The notes beneath the pieces were generated by a model, which searched no databases, was not told the DNA's origin, and saw only the letters and a program-made list of their open reading frames with translations. A stretch of 64,000 bases of DNA from Luteipulveratus mongoliensis (GTDB lineage: Bacteria; Actinomycetota; Actinomycetes; Actinomycetales; Dermatophilaceae). The position numbers and the translations under genes were made by a program. Shown here piece by piece: positions 18,890 through 27,156 of the stretch (the first letter of the stretch is position 1; the number at the start of each line of letters is the position of its first letter). The stretch is from contig NZ_CP011112.1 of NCBI RefSeq assembly GCF_001190945.1, forward strand, positions 3,410,001 to 3,474,000. The letters are read 5' to 3'.

Positions 18890-20188
18890 CTAACCTGCAG
18901 CATCAGGCTCGAGGATGGCCACACACTCAACATGGTGCGTCATCGGGAAGGCGTCAAAGGCGCGCAGGCCGACCAGCCCGTAGCCCGACTCGGCGGCGTA
19001 GGCGACGTCGCGAGCCAGCGCCGCCGGATCGCATGCGACGTAGACCACGACTCTCGGATCCTGACCGAGTACCTGCTGCATGACCTCGCGGCCGGCACCG
19101 GTGCGTGGTGGGTCCAGCACGACCGCGTCGACCCGGCCCCCGAGCGTCCGCGCGATGGTGTCGTCGGACAAGCGGGCCAGCACGTCGCCCTCCTCGATCG
19201 CCGCGTTCGGTCGGTGCCGCAGGTTGTGTACGCCTTCGGCCGCCCCGGTGCGGTCGCCCTCGACTCCGAGGACCCGACCGGACTCACCGACCACCTCGGC
19301 CACGGCCTCCGCGAAGAGTCCGACACCGCAGTAGAGGTCGAGCACGTGCTCGCCCTCACGCAGGTCGAGAGCCTCCAGGACGGTGTCCGCGAACGTCTCG
19401 GCAGCGCCCGGATGCACCTGCCAGAATCCCCGCGCGCTGACTTCGAGACAGGCCTCGCGTCCGTCGATGGTGACCAGCTCGGTCAAGGTCGGTACGTCGC
19501 CAGAGACCGGCAGCGGCACGACGGCAAGCTCGCCGGTCGAGCTCCGCGCGACGTCGACGCCCGACGTGCCAGCCGGCCAGCTGCGTTGCAGCACACCGGA
19601 ATCGGCGATCTCCTGGACCGCGATGAGGCAGTCGTCGACGGGCATGACGTCGTGCGAGCGGTGCTTGCGCATCCCTGCGCGCCCCGCACCACCGACAGCG
19701 AGCTCGACGCGGGTACGCCACCGCAGCCCGTCCTGGTCTCCGGGGACGGGCTCGACCTCGACCGGGACATCGAGGCGAGCGAGTCGCTGCAGCTGCTCGC
19801 GCACCACACGAGCCTTGAGCTCGCGGCTGAACTCCACCGAGGTGTGCTGCCAGTCGCACCCGCCGCACTGGCCAGGCCCGGCGTACGGGCACGGCGGCTC
19901 ACGCCGCTCCGGTGAGGCGCGCAGCACCTCGACCGCGTCCGCGCGCAGGAAGGTCGAACCAGTCGTACCCGAGGTCACCTCGACGACGACCTGCTCGCCA
20001 GGCAGGGCGTGGCGGACGAACAGGACCTGACCCTCGTGACGCGCGACGCAGTGCCCGCCATGGGCGACGCCCTCGACATCCACGGTCATCCGCTCGCCGA
20101 CCCGGGACTCCCCCTGCGGGACGCGTCCGCGAGGACGAGGACGCGGAGGCGTACGGGGCTTGCCGCGCCGGCGGCGGTCCTTGGTCAT
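18890..20188 (-). CDS. Class I SAM-dependent RNA methyltransferase, TrmA/RlmCD type with TRAM domain
   Basis: The 432-residue protein has a basic N-terminal tail, a TRAM RNA-binding domain (about 28-85), Fe-S-type cysteines (C100, C108, C111 in CPYAGPGQCGGC) and a SAM-binding core VLDLYCGVGLFAEAV. The catalytic motifs are DPPRTGAGREV and YVACDPAALARD, whose Cys is the methylation nucleophile. Family members make 5-methyluridine in tRNA or 23S rRNA. Its start overlaps the stop of the K+ transporter gene. The pairing of these two genes matches M. tuberculosis Rv2689c-Rv2690c as I remember it. Confidence 0.9.
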   Translation of the reverse strand: MTKDRRRRGKPRTPPRPRPRGRVPQGESRVGERMTVDVEGVAHGGHCVARHEGQVLFVRHALPGEQVVVEVTSGTTGSTFLRADAVEVLRASPERREPPCPYAGPGQCGGCDWQHTSVEFSRELKARVVREQLQRLARLDVPVEVEPVPGDQDGLRWRTRVELAVGGAGRAGMRKHRSHDVMPVDDCLIAVQEIADSGVLQRSWPAGTSGVDVARSSTGELAVVPLPVSGDVPTLTELVTIDGREACLEVSARGFWQVHPGAAETFADTVLEALDLREGEHVLDLYCGVGLFAEAVAEVVGESGRVLGVEGDRTGAAEGVHNLRHRPNAAIEEGDVLARLSDDTIARTLGGRVDAVVLDPPRTGAGREVMQQVLGQDPRVVVYVACDPAALARDVAYAAESGYGLVGLRAFDAFPMTHHVECVAILEPDAAG

Positions 20189-22194
20189 CCGCCACCTCGG
20201 CGTACCGAGCCCACGGAGGGGCCGTCGTACTTGTCCTCAGCGCCCTGCGAGGAACGCAGCTGCCACGGCACACTCGCAACCATCACACCTGGAGTGAACA
20301 GCAAGCGGCCCTTGAGGCGCAGCGCCGACTGGTTGTGCAGCACCTGTTCGTACCAGCGGCCCAGGACGTATTCGGGGATGTAGACCATCACCACGTCGCG
20401 CGGGCTGTCCCGACGGATCGACTTGATGTAGCTCACGACCGGGCGGGTGATCTCGCGGTAGGGGCTCGACAGCGTCTTGAGCGTCACCGGGATCTCACGG
20501 CGCTCCCACTCGGCCACCAGGGCCTGCGTCTCCTCGGTGTCCACGTCGACGGTGATCGCCTCGAGGACCGACGGCCGAGTGGCCCGCGCGTAGGACAGCG
20601 CACGCAGGGTCGGCTTGTGGATCTTGGAGACCAGGACGACCGCATGCACCCGCGACGGCAGGATGCTCTCATCGAGGTCGTCGTCGATCGCCAGCTCCTC
20701 GCGCACGCGCTTGTAGTGGCGGCTGATGGCCAGCATGATCACGAACAGCACGCACATGCCGGCGATCGCCAGACCCGCTCCCCTCATGAACTTGGTGAGC
20801 AGCACGACGACGAGCACCGTGCCGGACATCACCGCCCCGACGCCGTTGATGATGCGCGAGCGGCGCATCCGCCGACGCTCGGCCGGGTCGTCCTCGGTGA
20901 GCAGGTGCCGGTTCCAGTGGCGGATCATGCCGATCTGGCTCAGCGTGAAGGAGACGAACACCCCGACGATGTAGAGCTGGATCAGTCGGGTGGTCTCGGC
21001 GTCGTACGCGACGATCAGGAAGATGGCGGCACCGGCCAGGATCAGGATGCCGTTGGAGTACGCCAGCCGGTCACCGCGGGTGTGCAGCTGACGCGGCAGG
21101 AAGCCGTCCTTGGCCAGGATCGAGGCGAGCACCGGGAAGCCGTTGAACGCGGTGTTGGCGGCGAGCACCAGGATCAGCGCCGCCACGATCGAGATGTAGA
21201 CGATGCCCGGCGAGAAGCCGTGGAAGACCGAGTGGGCCAGCTGGCCAAGGACGGTGTCCTCCTCGTAGCCGTCGCCCACCGGGACGCCGTTCTGCAGCAG
21301 CTGGTTGGGGTGCTCGGGGTCCACCATCTGGATGCCGGTCCAGCGGGCGAGCGTGATGATCGAGATCAGCATCACGACGGCGATCGCGCCCATGAGCAGC
21401 AGCGTGGTTGCCGCGTTGCGACTCTTGGGCTTCTGGAAGGCCGGGACGCCGTTGGAGATCGCCTCCACACCGGTCAGCGCCGCGCAGCCACTGGAGAACG
21501 CGCGCAGCAACAGGAACAGCAGCGCGATCGAGCTCAAGGAGTCCATGTTGTCCTGCGGGACGAGATCGAACTTCGAGCTCTCGGCCATCGGCAGGTTGCC
21601 GGTCATCTTGCGGATGAACCCGACCACTCCGAGCGCCAGGATGCCGAGCATGAACAGGTAGACCGGCAGCGAGAACAACGCTCCGGACTCCCGGACGCCG
21701 CGCAGGTTCATCGCGGTCAGCAGCGCCACGACGGCGACCGCGACGATCGCTTCGTGCCCACGGATGAAGTGCAGCGCTGCACCGGCGTTCTGCACGCCCG
21801 AGGACACCGACACCGCGACCGTCAGCGTGTAGTCGACCAGCAGTGCGCTCGCGACCGTCAGGCCGGCCTTCGGGCCGAGGTTGGTCGTCGCGACCTCGTA
21901 GTCACCGCCGCCGGACGGATAGGCGCGCACGTTCTGGCGGTAGGAGGCGACCACCACACCCATGACGCAGACGACCGCGAGGGCGATCTGCCACGAGTGA
22001 GTGAGCGCCAGGGCCCCGCCTGCCATGCCGAGCGTGATGAAGATCTCGTCCGGTGCGTACGCCACGGAGGAGAGTGCGTCGCTGGCGAAGATCGGCAGCG
22101 CGAGCTTCTTGGGGAGCAAGGTCTCCCCCAGCTTGTCGCTGGGCATGGCGCGACCGAGGAGCAACCGCTTGATGATCCGACCGGTCATGGGCAC
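20185..22194 (-). CDS. APC-superfamily transporter, KimA-like K+ importer
   Basis: About 669 residues with 12 membrane helices and a soluble C-terminal domain of roughly 180 residues. The N-terminus (RLLLGRAMPSDKLGETLLPK, then FASDALSSVAYAPDEI), VRAYPSGGGDYEVATTNLG, LLVDYTLTVAVSVSSG and FSSGCAALTGVEAISNGVPAF match Bacillus KimA (YdaO) closely from memory. KimA is a proton-coupled K+ importer inhibited by c-di-AMP. A TACACT -10 (22203-22208) lies eight bases before the GTG at 22194, which suggests a leaderless start there; an ATG at 22188 is the alternative. It is divergent from two TrkA/RCK genes, which supports a K+ role. Annotation as an amino-acid permease would be the generic alternative. 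Confidence 0.85.
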   Translation of the reverse strand: MPMTGRIIKRLLLGRAMPSDKLGETLLPKKLALPIFASDALSSVAYAPDEIFITLGMAGGALALTHSWQIALAVVCVMGVVVASYRQNVRAYPSGGGDYEVATTNLGPKAGLTVASALLVDYTLTVAVSVSSGVQNAGAALHFIRGHEAIVAVAVVALLTAMNLRGVRESGALFSLPVYLFMLGILALGVVGFIRKMTGNLPMAESSKFDLVPQDNMDSLSSIALLFLLLRAFSSGCAALTGVEAISNGVPAFQKPKSRNAATTLLLMGAIAVVMLISIITLARWTGIQMVDPEHPNQLLQNGVPVGDGYEEDTVLGQLAHSVFHGFSPGIVYISIVAALILVLAANTAFNGFPVLASILAKDGFLPRQLHTRGDRLAYSNGILILAGAAIFLIVAYDAETTRLIQLYIVGVFVSFTLSQIGMIRHWNRHLLTEDDPAERRRMRRSRIINGVGAVMSGTVLVVVLLTKFMRGAGLAIAGMCVLFVIMLAISRHYKRVREELAIDDDLDESILPSRVHAVVLVSKIHKPTLRALSYARATRPSVLEAITVDVDTEETQALVAEWERREIPVTLKTLSSPYREITRPVVSYIKSIRRDSPRDVVMVYIPEYVLGRWYEQVLHNQSALRLKGRLLFTPGVMVASVPWQLRSSQGAEDKYDGPSVGSVRRGGG

Positions 22195-22202
22195 GAGTGG
22201 AG

Positions 22203-22253
22203 AGTGTAGGTCGCCTGGGCCCTGGCTTGGTAACGCCTGAGTTGGGGTAGCGT
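22203..22253. promoter_or_regulatory. Divergent leaderless promoters of the K+ transporter and trkA-like gene
   Basis: TACACT on the minus strand (22203-22208) serves the transporter and TAGCGT on the plus strand (22248-22253) serves the RCK gene. Each ends 7-8 bases before its GTG. The whole intergenic space is 66 bp, so both transcripts appear to start at their start codons and the promoters share one control region. Confidence 0.55.
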
Positions 22254-22260
22254 CGCGGGC

Positions 22261-22923
22261 GTGCACTTCGTGATCATGGGCTGCGGCCGCGTCGGGTCCA
22301 CGCTGGCGCTCAGTCTGGAGAGTCACGGCCACTCCGTGGCCGTCATCGACCGGGACGAGTCGGCCTTCCGGCGGCTGGGCAGTGGGTTCGAGGGGCGCAG
22401 GGTTCTCGGCATCGGATTCGACCGCCAGACCCTGTCGCAGGCGGGCATCGACGAGGCGTACGCCTTCGCCGCCGTCAGCAGCGGCGACAACTCCAACATC
22501 CTGGCCGCTCGGGTGGCTCGCGAGACCTTCGACGTCGAGCACGTCGTCGCGCGCATCTACGACCCGGGACGGGCCGAGATCTACCAGCGCCTCGGCATCC
22601 CCACCGTCGCGACGGTCCGCTGGACCTCCGACCAGGTGCTGCGCCGGCTGCTTCCACAGGGCGCCGTCCCCGTGCACACCGATCCCAGCGGCAAGGTCGT
22701 CATCGCCGAGATTCCGGTTCACGTGAGCTGGATCGGGCAGCGGCTGCGCGAGGTCGCCGCGGAGTCCGGCACGACCATCGCCTACATCACCCGGTTGGGC
22801 GACGGCCTGATCCCCGAGTCCGACACCGTCTACCAGGAGGGCGATCTCGTCCACTTCGTGACCGCGGTGGAGCGGCTCGATGAGGTCCAGTCCGTCCTGT
22901 CCGCGCCGCCCGCGGCCGACTGA
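22261..22923 (+). CDS. TrkA/RCK-type K+ uptake regulatory subunit (first of two)
   Basis: The 220-residue protein has an N-terminal Rossmann domain (HFVIMGCGRVGSTLALSLESHGHSVAVIDRDE) and a C-terminal RCK_C domain (VPVHTDPSGKVVIAEIPVHVSWIGQRLREVA to DLVHFVTA). It binds NAD(H) or nucleotides and gates a K+ channel or transporter at the membrane. It starts with a GTG, without a Shine-Dalgarno. Fifteen bases separate it from the second RCK gene, as in mycobacterial ceoB-ceoC. Confidence 0.92.
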   Translation: MHFVIMGCGRVGSTLALSLESHGHSVAVIDRDESAFRRLGSGFEGRRVLGIGFDRQTLSQAGIDEAYAFAAVSSGDNSNILAARVARETFDVEHVVARIYDPGRAEIYQRLGIPTVATVRWTSDQVLRRLLPQGAVPVHTDPSGKVVIAEIPVHVSWIGQRLREVAAESGTTIAYITRLGDGLIPESDTVYQEGDLVHFVTAVERLDEVQSVLSAPPAAD

Positions 22924-22937
22924 TCCAAGGAGCAAGC

Positions 22938-23630
22938 ATGCGCGTGGTCGTCGTCGGCGCCGGGAGCGTGGGTCGCTCCATCGCTCGAGAGCTCATCTAC
23001 AACAAGCACCAGGTCCTGCTCATCGACAAGTACGCCGAGGAGGGTCGCACCCGTTCGGTGCCCGAGGCCTCATGGCTGCTCGCCGATGCGTGCGAGATCA
23101 CCACCCTGCACGAGGCCGGCCTGTCCGAGGCGGACGTCGTGGTCTGTGCCACAGGTGACGACAAGGTCAACCTGGTCGTCTCACTGCTCGCCAAGACCGA
23201 GTTCGGCGTGGCCAGGACTGTGGCGCGTGTGAGCAACCCCAAGAACGAGTGGATGTTCGACGAGGCGTGGGGCGTCGATGTCGCGGTCTCGACACCACGA
23301 CTCATGACAGCGCTCGTCGAGGAGGCCGTCAGCATCGGCGACCTCGTGCGACTGTTCGAGTTCCAGCAGGGCAAGGCCACGATGGTCGAGGTGACGCTCC
23401 CCTCGACCAGTCCCTACGTCGGCCGCCGGGTCGCCGACCTGAACCTGCCGCCGGAGTGTGTGCTCGTCGGGATCATCCGCGAGGAGAAGCCCATCGCGCC
23501 GAGCAACGATGACGCCATCGAAGCGCTGGACGAGCTGCTCTTCCTGGCAACGCCCGCTGCAGAGATGGAGCTGGCTACCGCGCTGACCGGTCGCGACCCG
23601 GACGAGATCCGAATCCGCCACGAAGAGTAG
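22938..23630 (+). CDS. TrkA/RCK-type K+ uptake regulatory subunit (second of two)
   Basis: The 230-residue paralogue has Rossmann motif RVVVVGAGSVGRSIARELIYNKHQVLLIDK, AVDVVVC-like segment EADVVVCATGDDKVNLVVSLLAKTEFG and an RCK_C domain from about 140 (GKATMVEVTLPSTSPYVGRRVADLNLP). AAGGAGC precedes the ATG, so unlike its neighbour it is translated from a normal ribosome-binding site. No TrkH/KtrB-type channel is in the window, so the divergent KimA-like transporter is the likeliest local partner. Confidence 0.92.
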   Translation: MRVVVVGAGSVGRSIARELIYNKHQVLLIDKYAEEGRTRSVPEASWLLADACEITTLHEAGLSEADVVVCATGDDKVNLVVSLLAKTEFGVARTVARVSNPKNEWMFDEAWGVDVAVSTPRLMTALVEEAVSIGDLVRLFEFQQGKATMVEVTLPSTSPYVGRRVADLNLPPECVLVGIIREEKPIAPSNDDAIEALDELLFLATPAAEMELATALTGRDPDEIRIRHEE

Positions 23631-23720
23631 GCAATTCGCGTGCCAATTCCGGCGGACAACTTGACCTGACACCGGGCCAAACGACCCTGCTGCCGGGGAC
23701 CAACGCCGGAGCGCTGGCGG

Positions 23721-24128
23721 TTACCGCGGCTTGAGCTCGTAGGCCGGGTTGAAGATCGTGGGGACGCCTTCCTTGAAGGTGACGCGGCCCTTGGCGAGGA
23801 CGTAGCTGCCGGGCTCGATACCGGCGATCTTGCGACGGCCGAGCCAGACCAGTCGCAGCATCCGGCTGCCGTCGTCGATCTCCACGACCAGAGCCGGCAC
23901 GTGGTCGGCCCGCGGCCGCAGGCTGACGCTGCGGACAGCGCCACAGACCTTGACCACATCCCGGTCGGCGACGTCGCACATCGGCGTCCCGCCCATCGTC
24001 GAGGTGGTCTCACGCAGCTCCTCGGCCTCCAGGTCGCCCTGGGACCGGGTCAGCCGATGGGTCATCCGCCCGAGCAGGCCGCCACGGCGGCGACCCGGCT
24101 CGGGGACAGAAGCGCTCGGTGTGCTCAA
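23721..24128 (-). CDS. OB-fold nucleic-acid-binding-like protein
   Basis: About 135 residues. The C-terminal half reads as an OB fold: DVVKVCGAVRSVSLRPRADHVPALVVEIDDGSRMLRLVWLGRR, then GSYVLAKGRVTFKEGVPTIFNPAYEL. The N-terminal 40 residues are basic and disordered. I prefer the TTG at 24128 because GAGGAG lies six bases upstream; a GTG at 24173 inside the previous gene is the alternative. The gene follows the DUF3710 gene and belongs to a conserved actinobacterial block. Confidence 0.75.
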   Translation of the reverse strand: MSTPSASVPEPGRRRGGLLGRMTHRLTRSQGDLEAEELRETTSTMGGTPMCDVADRDVVKVCGAVRSVSLRPRADHVPALVVEIDDGSRMLRLVWLGRRKIAGIEPGSYVLAKGRVTFKEGVPTIFNPAYELKPR

Positions 24129-24144
24129 CGTCGGCTCCTCAGCC

Positions 24145-24942
24145 TCAGCGGACCTCAGTGATCTCAGGACCACGCTCGAACGGCCGCAGGTCGTCCTGCG
24201 TCGCCACCTGATCGCCCTCGACCGGTGCCTCGGCCTGCGCGGCCAGCAGCTCCGGCGGGATCGTCAGCTCGAGCAGCTCGCGCGGTGCGCGGGCCTCGGA
24301 GCCACGGGTCACGATGCTGCTCCGGAGGATGGCGATCATCGCGTCGGCTGCTTCGTCCTCGACCGCAGCGCGACCCGACAGGACGGCGCGCAAGAACCAG
24401 CGCGGCCCATCGACGCCGAGGAAGCGCACCGGTGAGTACGTCGTACGGCCGTCGTTGCCTCGCGCGGGCATCCGCGCGTGCAGCTCGATGCCCAGGTCAC
24501 TCGTCCGCTCCTCGGCCGTGCCCCCGGCAGCGATCAGGTTGTCGGCGATCTCGTCGCGGATGTCGTCCCAGACGCCGGACGTCTTGGGCGCGGCGAACAC
24601 CTGGAGCTGGATCGCCGAATCCCCTTGAACCGCAGTCACGCCCGTGATGTTCTGCCCCTGCTCATCGACGTCGAGACGTAGCTCGGTGCCTGGAGTCGGG
24701 TGGAGCGCCAGCGCGCCCAGGTCGAGGTGCTCCTCGACATCGTCGATCTCGGCGCGGTCGAACGGTCCGTTCGAGCGGTCGATGGTGACCGACCGTGCGC
24801 GGCGAGGAGCGACGTCCTCGACCTCGACCGTCTCGCCGGAGTCCTCCGGCTCGACATCCTCGTCGACCTCGTCCACGTCGTAGGAGGTCTCGTCGACCTC
24901 CGCGTCCTGGTCGGGTGAGTTCTTGCGGCTGAAGATGCCCAC
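24145..24942 (-). CDS. DUF3710 family protein
   Basis: The 265-residue protein starts MGIFSRKN, then has a very acidic stretch (about 10-45), and a conserved body with NGPFDRAEIDD, LDLGALALHPTPGTELRLDV and GVDGPRWFLRAVLSG. This is the DUF3710 pattern, found next to dut in actinobacteria. No catalytic motif or membrane segment is seen and the function is unknown. The dut gene ends seven bases upstream of its start. Confidence 0.87.
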   Translation of the reverse strand: MGIFSRKNSPDQDAEVDETSYDVDEVDEDVEPEDSGETVEVEDVAPRRARSVTIDRSNGPFDRAEIDDVEEHLDLGALALHPTPGTELRLDVDEQGQNITGVTAVQGDSAIQLQVFAAPKTSGVWDDIRDEIADNLIAAGGTAEERTSDLGIELHARMPARGNDGRTTYSPVRFLGVDGPRWFLRAVLSGRAAVEDEAADAMIAILRSSIVTRGSEARAPRELLELTIPPELLAAQAEAPVEGDQVATQDDLRPFERGPEITEVR

Positions 24943-24948
24943 GTCGTG

Positions 24949-25467
24949 TCAGTCCCTTGCGTTGCTGTGTGTGAGAGGGCCGCCGGACGACGGCTCAGGT
25001 GCTGCCTGCGCTACGACGGCACCGAAGCCCCCGCTGGCTCCATGTCCAGTGTCCCCCCGGACGCTGAGAGGCAGCACATCGACCTCGACCAGCTGCACGT
25101 GCTCGACTCGCTGGACAACGAGCTGAGCGATCCGGTCACCACGGGAGATCGTGAAGGACTCCCGTGGGTCGTGATTGATCAGGTTGACCTGGATCTCGCC
25201 CCGGTAGCCGGCGTCGACCGTGCCAGGTCCGTTGAGCGTCGTCACGCCGTGCCGGGCGGCCAGGCCCGACCGCGGGTGAACGAAGCCCGCACAGCCCTCC
25301 GGCAGCGCCACAGCGAGGCCGGTAGGGACCAGGGCGCGGTGCCCTGGGGCGAGCGTGACGCCTTCGCGCGCATGCAGGTCCAAGCCGGCGTCGCCCGGGC
25401 GGGCGTACGTCGGCAACGGCAGACCAGGGTCCAGCCGTCGGACCTGCAGGCGCAGCGACTCGCTCAT
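24949..25467 (-). CDS. dut: dUTP diphosphatase
   Basis: Hydrolyses dUTP to dUMP and pyrophosphate, which keeps uracil out of DNA and supplies dTMP synthesis. The 172-residue product shows the five trimeric-dUTPase motifs: [42 protein letters not shown] and the C-terminal arm [13 protein letters not shown]. The tail is about 20 residues longer than usual and ends in a polar stretch. The start at 25467 fits the family N-terminus ([13 protein letters not shown]). Confidence 0.95.
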   Translation of the reverse strand: MSESLRLQVRRLDPGLPLPTYARPGDAGLDLHAREGVTLAPGHRALVPTGLAVALPEGCAGFVHPRSGLAARHGVTTLNGPGTVDAGYRGEIQVNLINHDPRESFTISRGDRIAQLVVQRVEHVQLVEVDVLPLSVRGDTGHGASGGFGAVVAQAAPEPSSGGPLTHSNARD

Positions 25468-25501
25468 CGCGATGCGGCGGTCAGGTGTCGACGCGTGAGC
25501 C

Positions 25502-25801
25502 TCACGCGGCGCACTCGGTGCAGACCGGCAGTCCGCCGACCTCTTTGGCCAGCTGGCTGCGGTGATGCACCAGGAAGCACCGCGAGCAGGTGAACTCATC
25601 CGCCTGCCGCGGCAGCACGCGTACTGACAGCTCTTCACCGGACAGGTCCGCCCCCGGGAGCTCGAAGCCCTCGGCCTGCTCGGTCTCGTCGACATCGACG
25701 CTGCTGGCGCTCTTGTCAACCCGACGTGACTTGAGCTCCTCGATGGAGTCCTCATTCATGTCATCGTCGGTCTTGCGCGGGGCGTCGTAGTCGGTCGCCA
25801 T
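25502..25801 (-). CDS. DUF4193 family zinc-ribbon-like protein
   Basis: The 99-residue protein begins [27 protein letters not shown], the DUF4193 signature. The C-terminus has two Cys pairs ([14 protein letters not shown] and VCTECAA) that would form a zinc ribbon. The middle is acidic. GAGGAG lies nine bases before the ATG. The family is restricted to actinobacteria and its role is unknown. It is 34 bases upstream of dut. Confidence 0.88.
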   Translation of the reverse strand: MATDYDAPRKTDDDMNEDSIEELKSRRVDKSASSVDVDETEQAEGFELPGADLSGEELSVRVLPRQADEFTCSRCFLVHHRSQLAKEVGGLPVCTECAA

Positions 25802-26107
25802 TGATCCACACTCCTCACGTCGTCATTCCAAACCGACCGCCGCACAGGCCGGTCCCGCGCGTTAACGTCAGGGAGTTCGGATTTGTGCCCGGTTCGGCGG
25901 GATTGTGCCCTATCGCCGAACGCGAAGCGAGTCCGGGGCATTCCTTGGTCAGATCCGACCCCCGCCAAACGGTGTGCGGGCGCATCCTTTGCCGTCCCTT
26001 GACCGAGATGGTCGACGCCGATCATGGCCTACCCCCTACAGTCATCGACGCCCGGCCGACAGCCGGGAGACGGAGCCGCCGCCCCCTGACCCACCGAGGT
26101 GCCGACC
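25802..26107. other. Intergenic region between DUF4193 and a small gene
   Basis: This 306-base spacer separates divergent genes. It holds the Shine-Dalgarno of the DUF4193 gene (25811-25816), an isolated -10-like TACAGT on the plus strand (26037-26042) without a good -35, and a small hairpin CCCGGC-CGACA-GCCGGG (26051-26067) before the plus-strand gene. I see no coding potential. Confidence 0.4.
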
Positions 26108-26305
26108 ATGATCTCCCTGCGTGAACAGCTCATCGATCGTCTGAAGGATGCGACCGCGCGACTCGATGACGCACACGGGCGCGACGACGAGTACGACACG
26201 ATGCTGGTCAGCGGTGAGATCGACTCACTGCTGCGGATCGCCGACGACCACGGGCTGCACCTGCCCCAGGCCGAGGACTACCGCAAGCGGCGCTGTCGGG
26301 CCTGA
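26108..26305 (+). CDS. Small uncharacterised protein, 65 residues
   Basis: The short acidic/helical product (MISLREQLIDRLKDATARLD to DYRKRRCRA) has no motif I can name. GAGG lies eight bases before the ATG at 26108; an ATG three codons earlier is less well placed. It stands alone between DUF4193 and the inositol-phosphatase gene, on the opposite strand from both. Codon use looks native. Confidence 0.6.
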   Translation: MISLREQLIDRLKDATARLDDAHGRDDEYDTMLVSGEIDSLLRIADDHGLHLPQAEDYRKRRCRA

Positions 26306-26308
26306 GGG

Positions 26309-27142
26309 CTAGTCGACCAGCGCGCGTATCGGAGCCACCAGCACGGCCGGTCCGGCCACCACCAGGTCGGCCGAGGCCGGCCCTCCCCCACGACCCACGA
26401 CCTCTCCACCGGCCTCGCGCACGATGAGCTCACCGGCGGCCAGGTCCCACGGGTTGAGACCGGACTCGTAGTAGACATCCAGGCGAGCAGCGGCGACCGC
26501 GCAGAGGTCCAGCGCGGCGCTCCCGGCGCGGCGGATGTCGCGCACCTCGGGCAGCACGCGAGCGACCACCGCGCCCTGGCGAGCCCGCTTCTGGGCGTCG
26601 TAACCGAACCCGGTGCCCAGCAGCGCCTCGTCGAGGCGGCTGACGCTGCTGACCGACAGGGCGTGTACGCCTGTGGTCGTGCGCAGGAACGCTCCGGCAC
26701 CTTCGCGAGCGTGGAACATCTCGTCCAGCACCGGGTGGTAGACCGCGCCGGCGACCGCGCGCCACGCGCCCGGCCGCGTCGTGTCGCCGACACAGGCGGC
26801 GACGGACACGGCGTACTGCGGGATGTCGTAGAGGTAGTTGACGGTCCCGTCGATCGGGTCCACCACCCAGGTGATCCCGGAGGTCCCAGCCGTGCTGTCG
26901 CCCTCCTCCCCCAGGACGCCGTCGTCGGGGCGGCGCTCGGCGAGGCGTTCGCGCAGCAGCTGCTCGCTGCGCGTGTCCATGATCGTCACGATGTCCGTAC
27001 GGCTCGACTTGGTCGCCGAGACGCCGAGGCCTGCGGGACGCTCGTCGACGACGAGGCGACCGGCCTCGCGGGCCAGCTCGCAGGCGATCGTCTCCAGCGT
27101 GCCCAGGTCCGCAGGTCCGAGGGTGGGCTCAGGTGTCGTCAT
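26309..27142 (-). CDS. suhB: Inositol monophosphatase family protein
   Basis: About 277 residues with the family's metal-binding motifs: GEEGDS, DPIDGTVNYLYDIP and the C-terminal NPWDLAAGELIVREAGGEV. It hydrolyses inositol-1-phosphate or related sugar phosphates in the cytosol, and in actinobacteria it feeds mycothiol and phosphatidylinositol synthesis. GGAG five bases upstream favours the ATG at 27142. An ATG at 27157 that overlaps the hemH stop (TGATG) is possible. M. tuberculosis suhB sits in the same block. Confidence 0.88.
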   Translation of the reverse strand: MTTPEPTLGPADLGTLETIACELAREAGRLVVDERPAGLGVSATKSSRTDIVTIMDTRSEQLLRERLAERRPDDGVLGEEGDSTAGTSGITWVVDPIDGTVNYLYDIPQYAVSVAACVGDTTRPGAWRAVAGAVYHPVLDEMFHAREGAGAFLRTTTGVHALSVSSVSRLDEALLGTGFGYDAQKRARQGAVVARVLPEVRDIRRAGSAALDLCAVAAARLDVYYESGLNPWDLAAGELIVREAGGEVVGRGGGPASADLVVAGPAVLVAPIRALVD

Positions 27143-27156
27143 CGGGTCTCCGGTCA

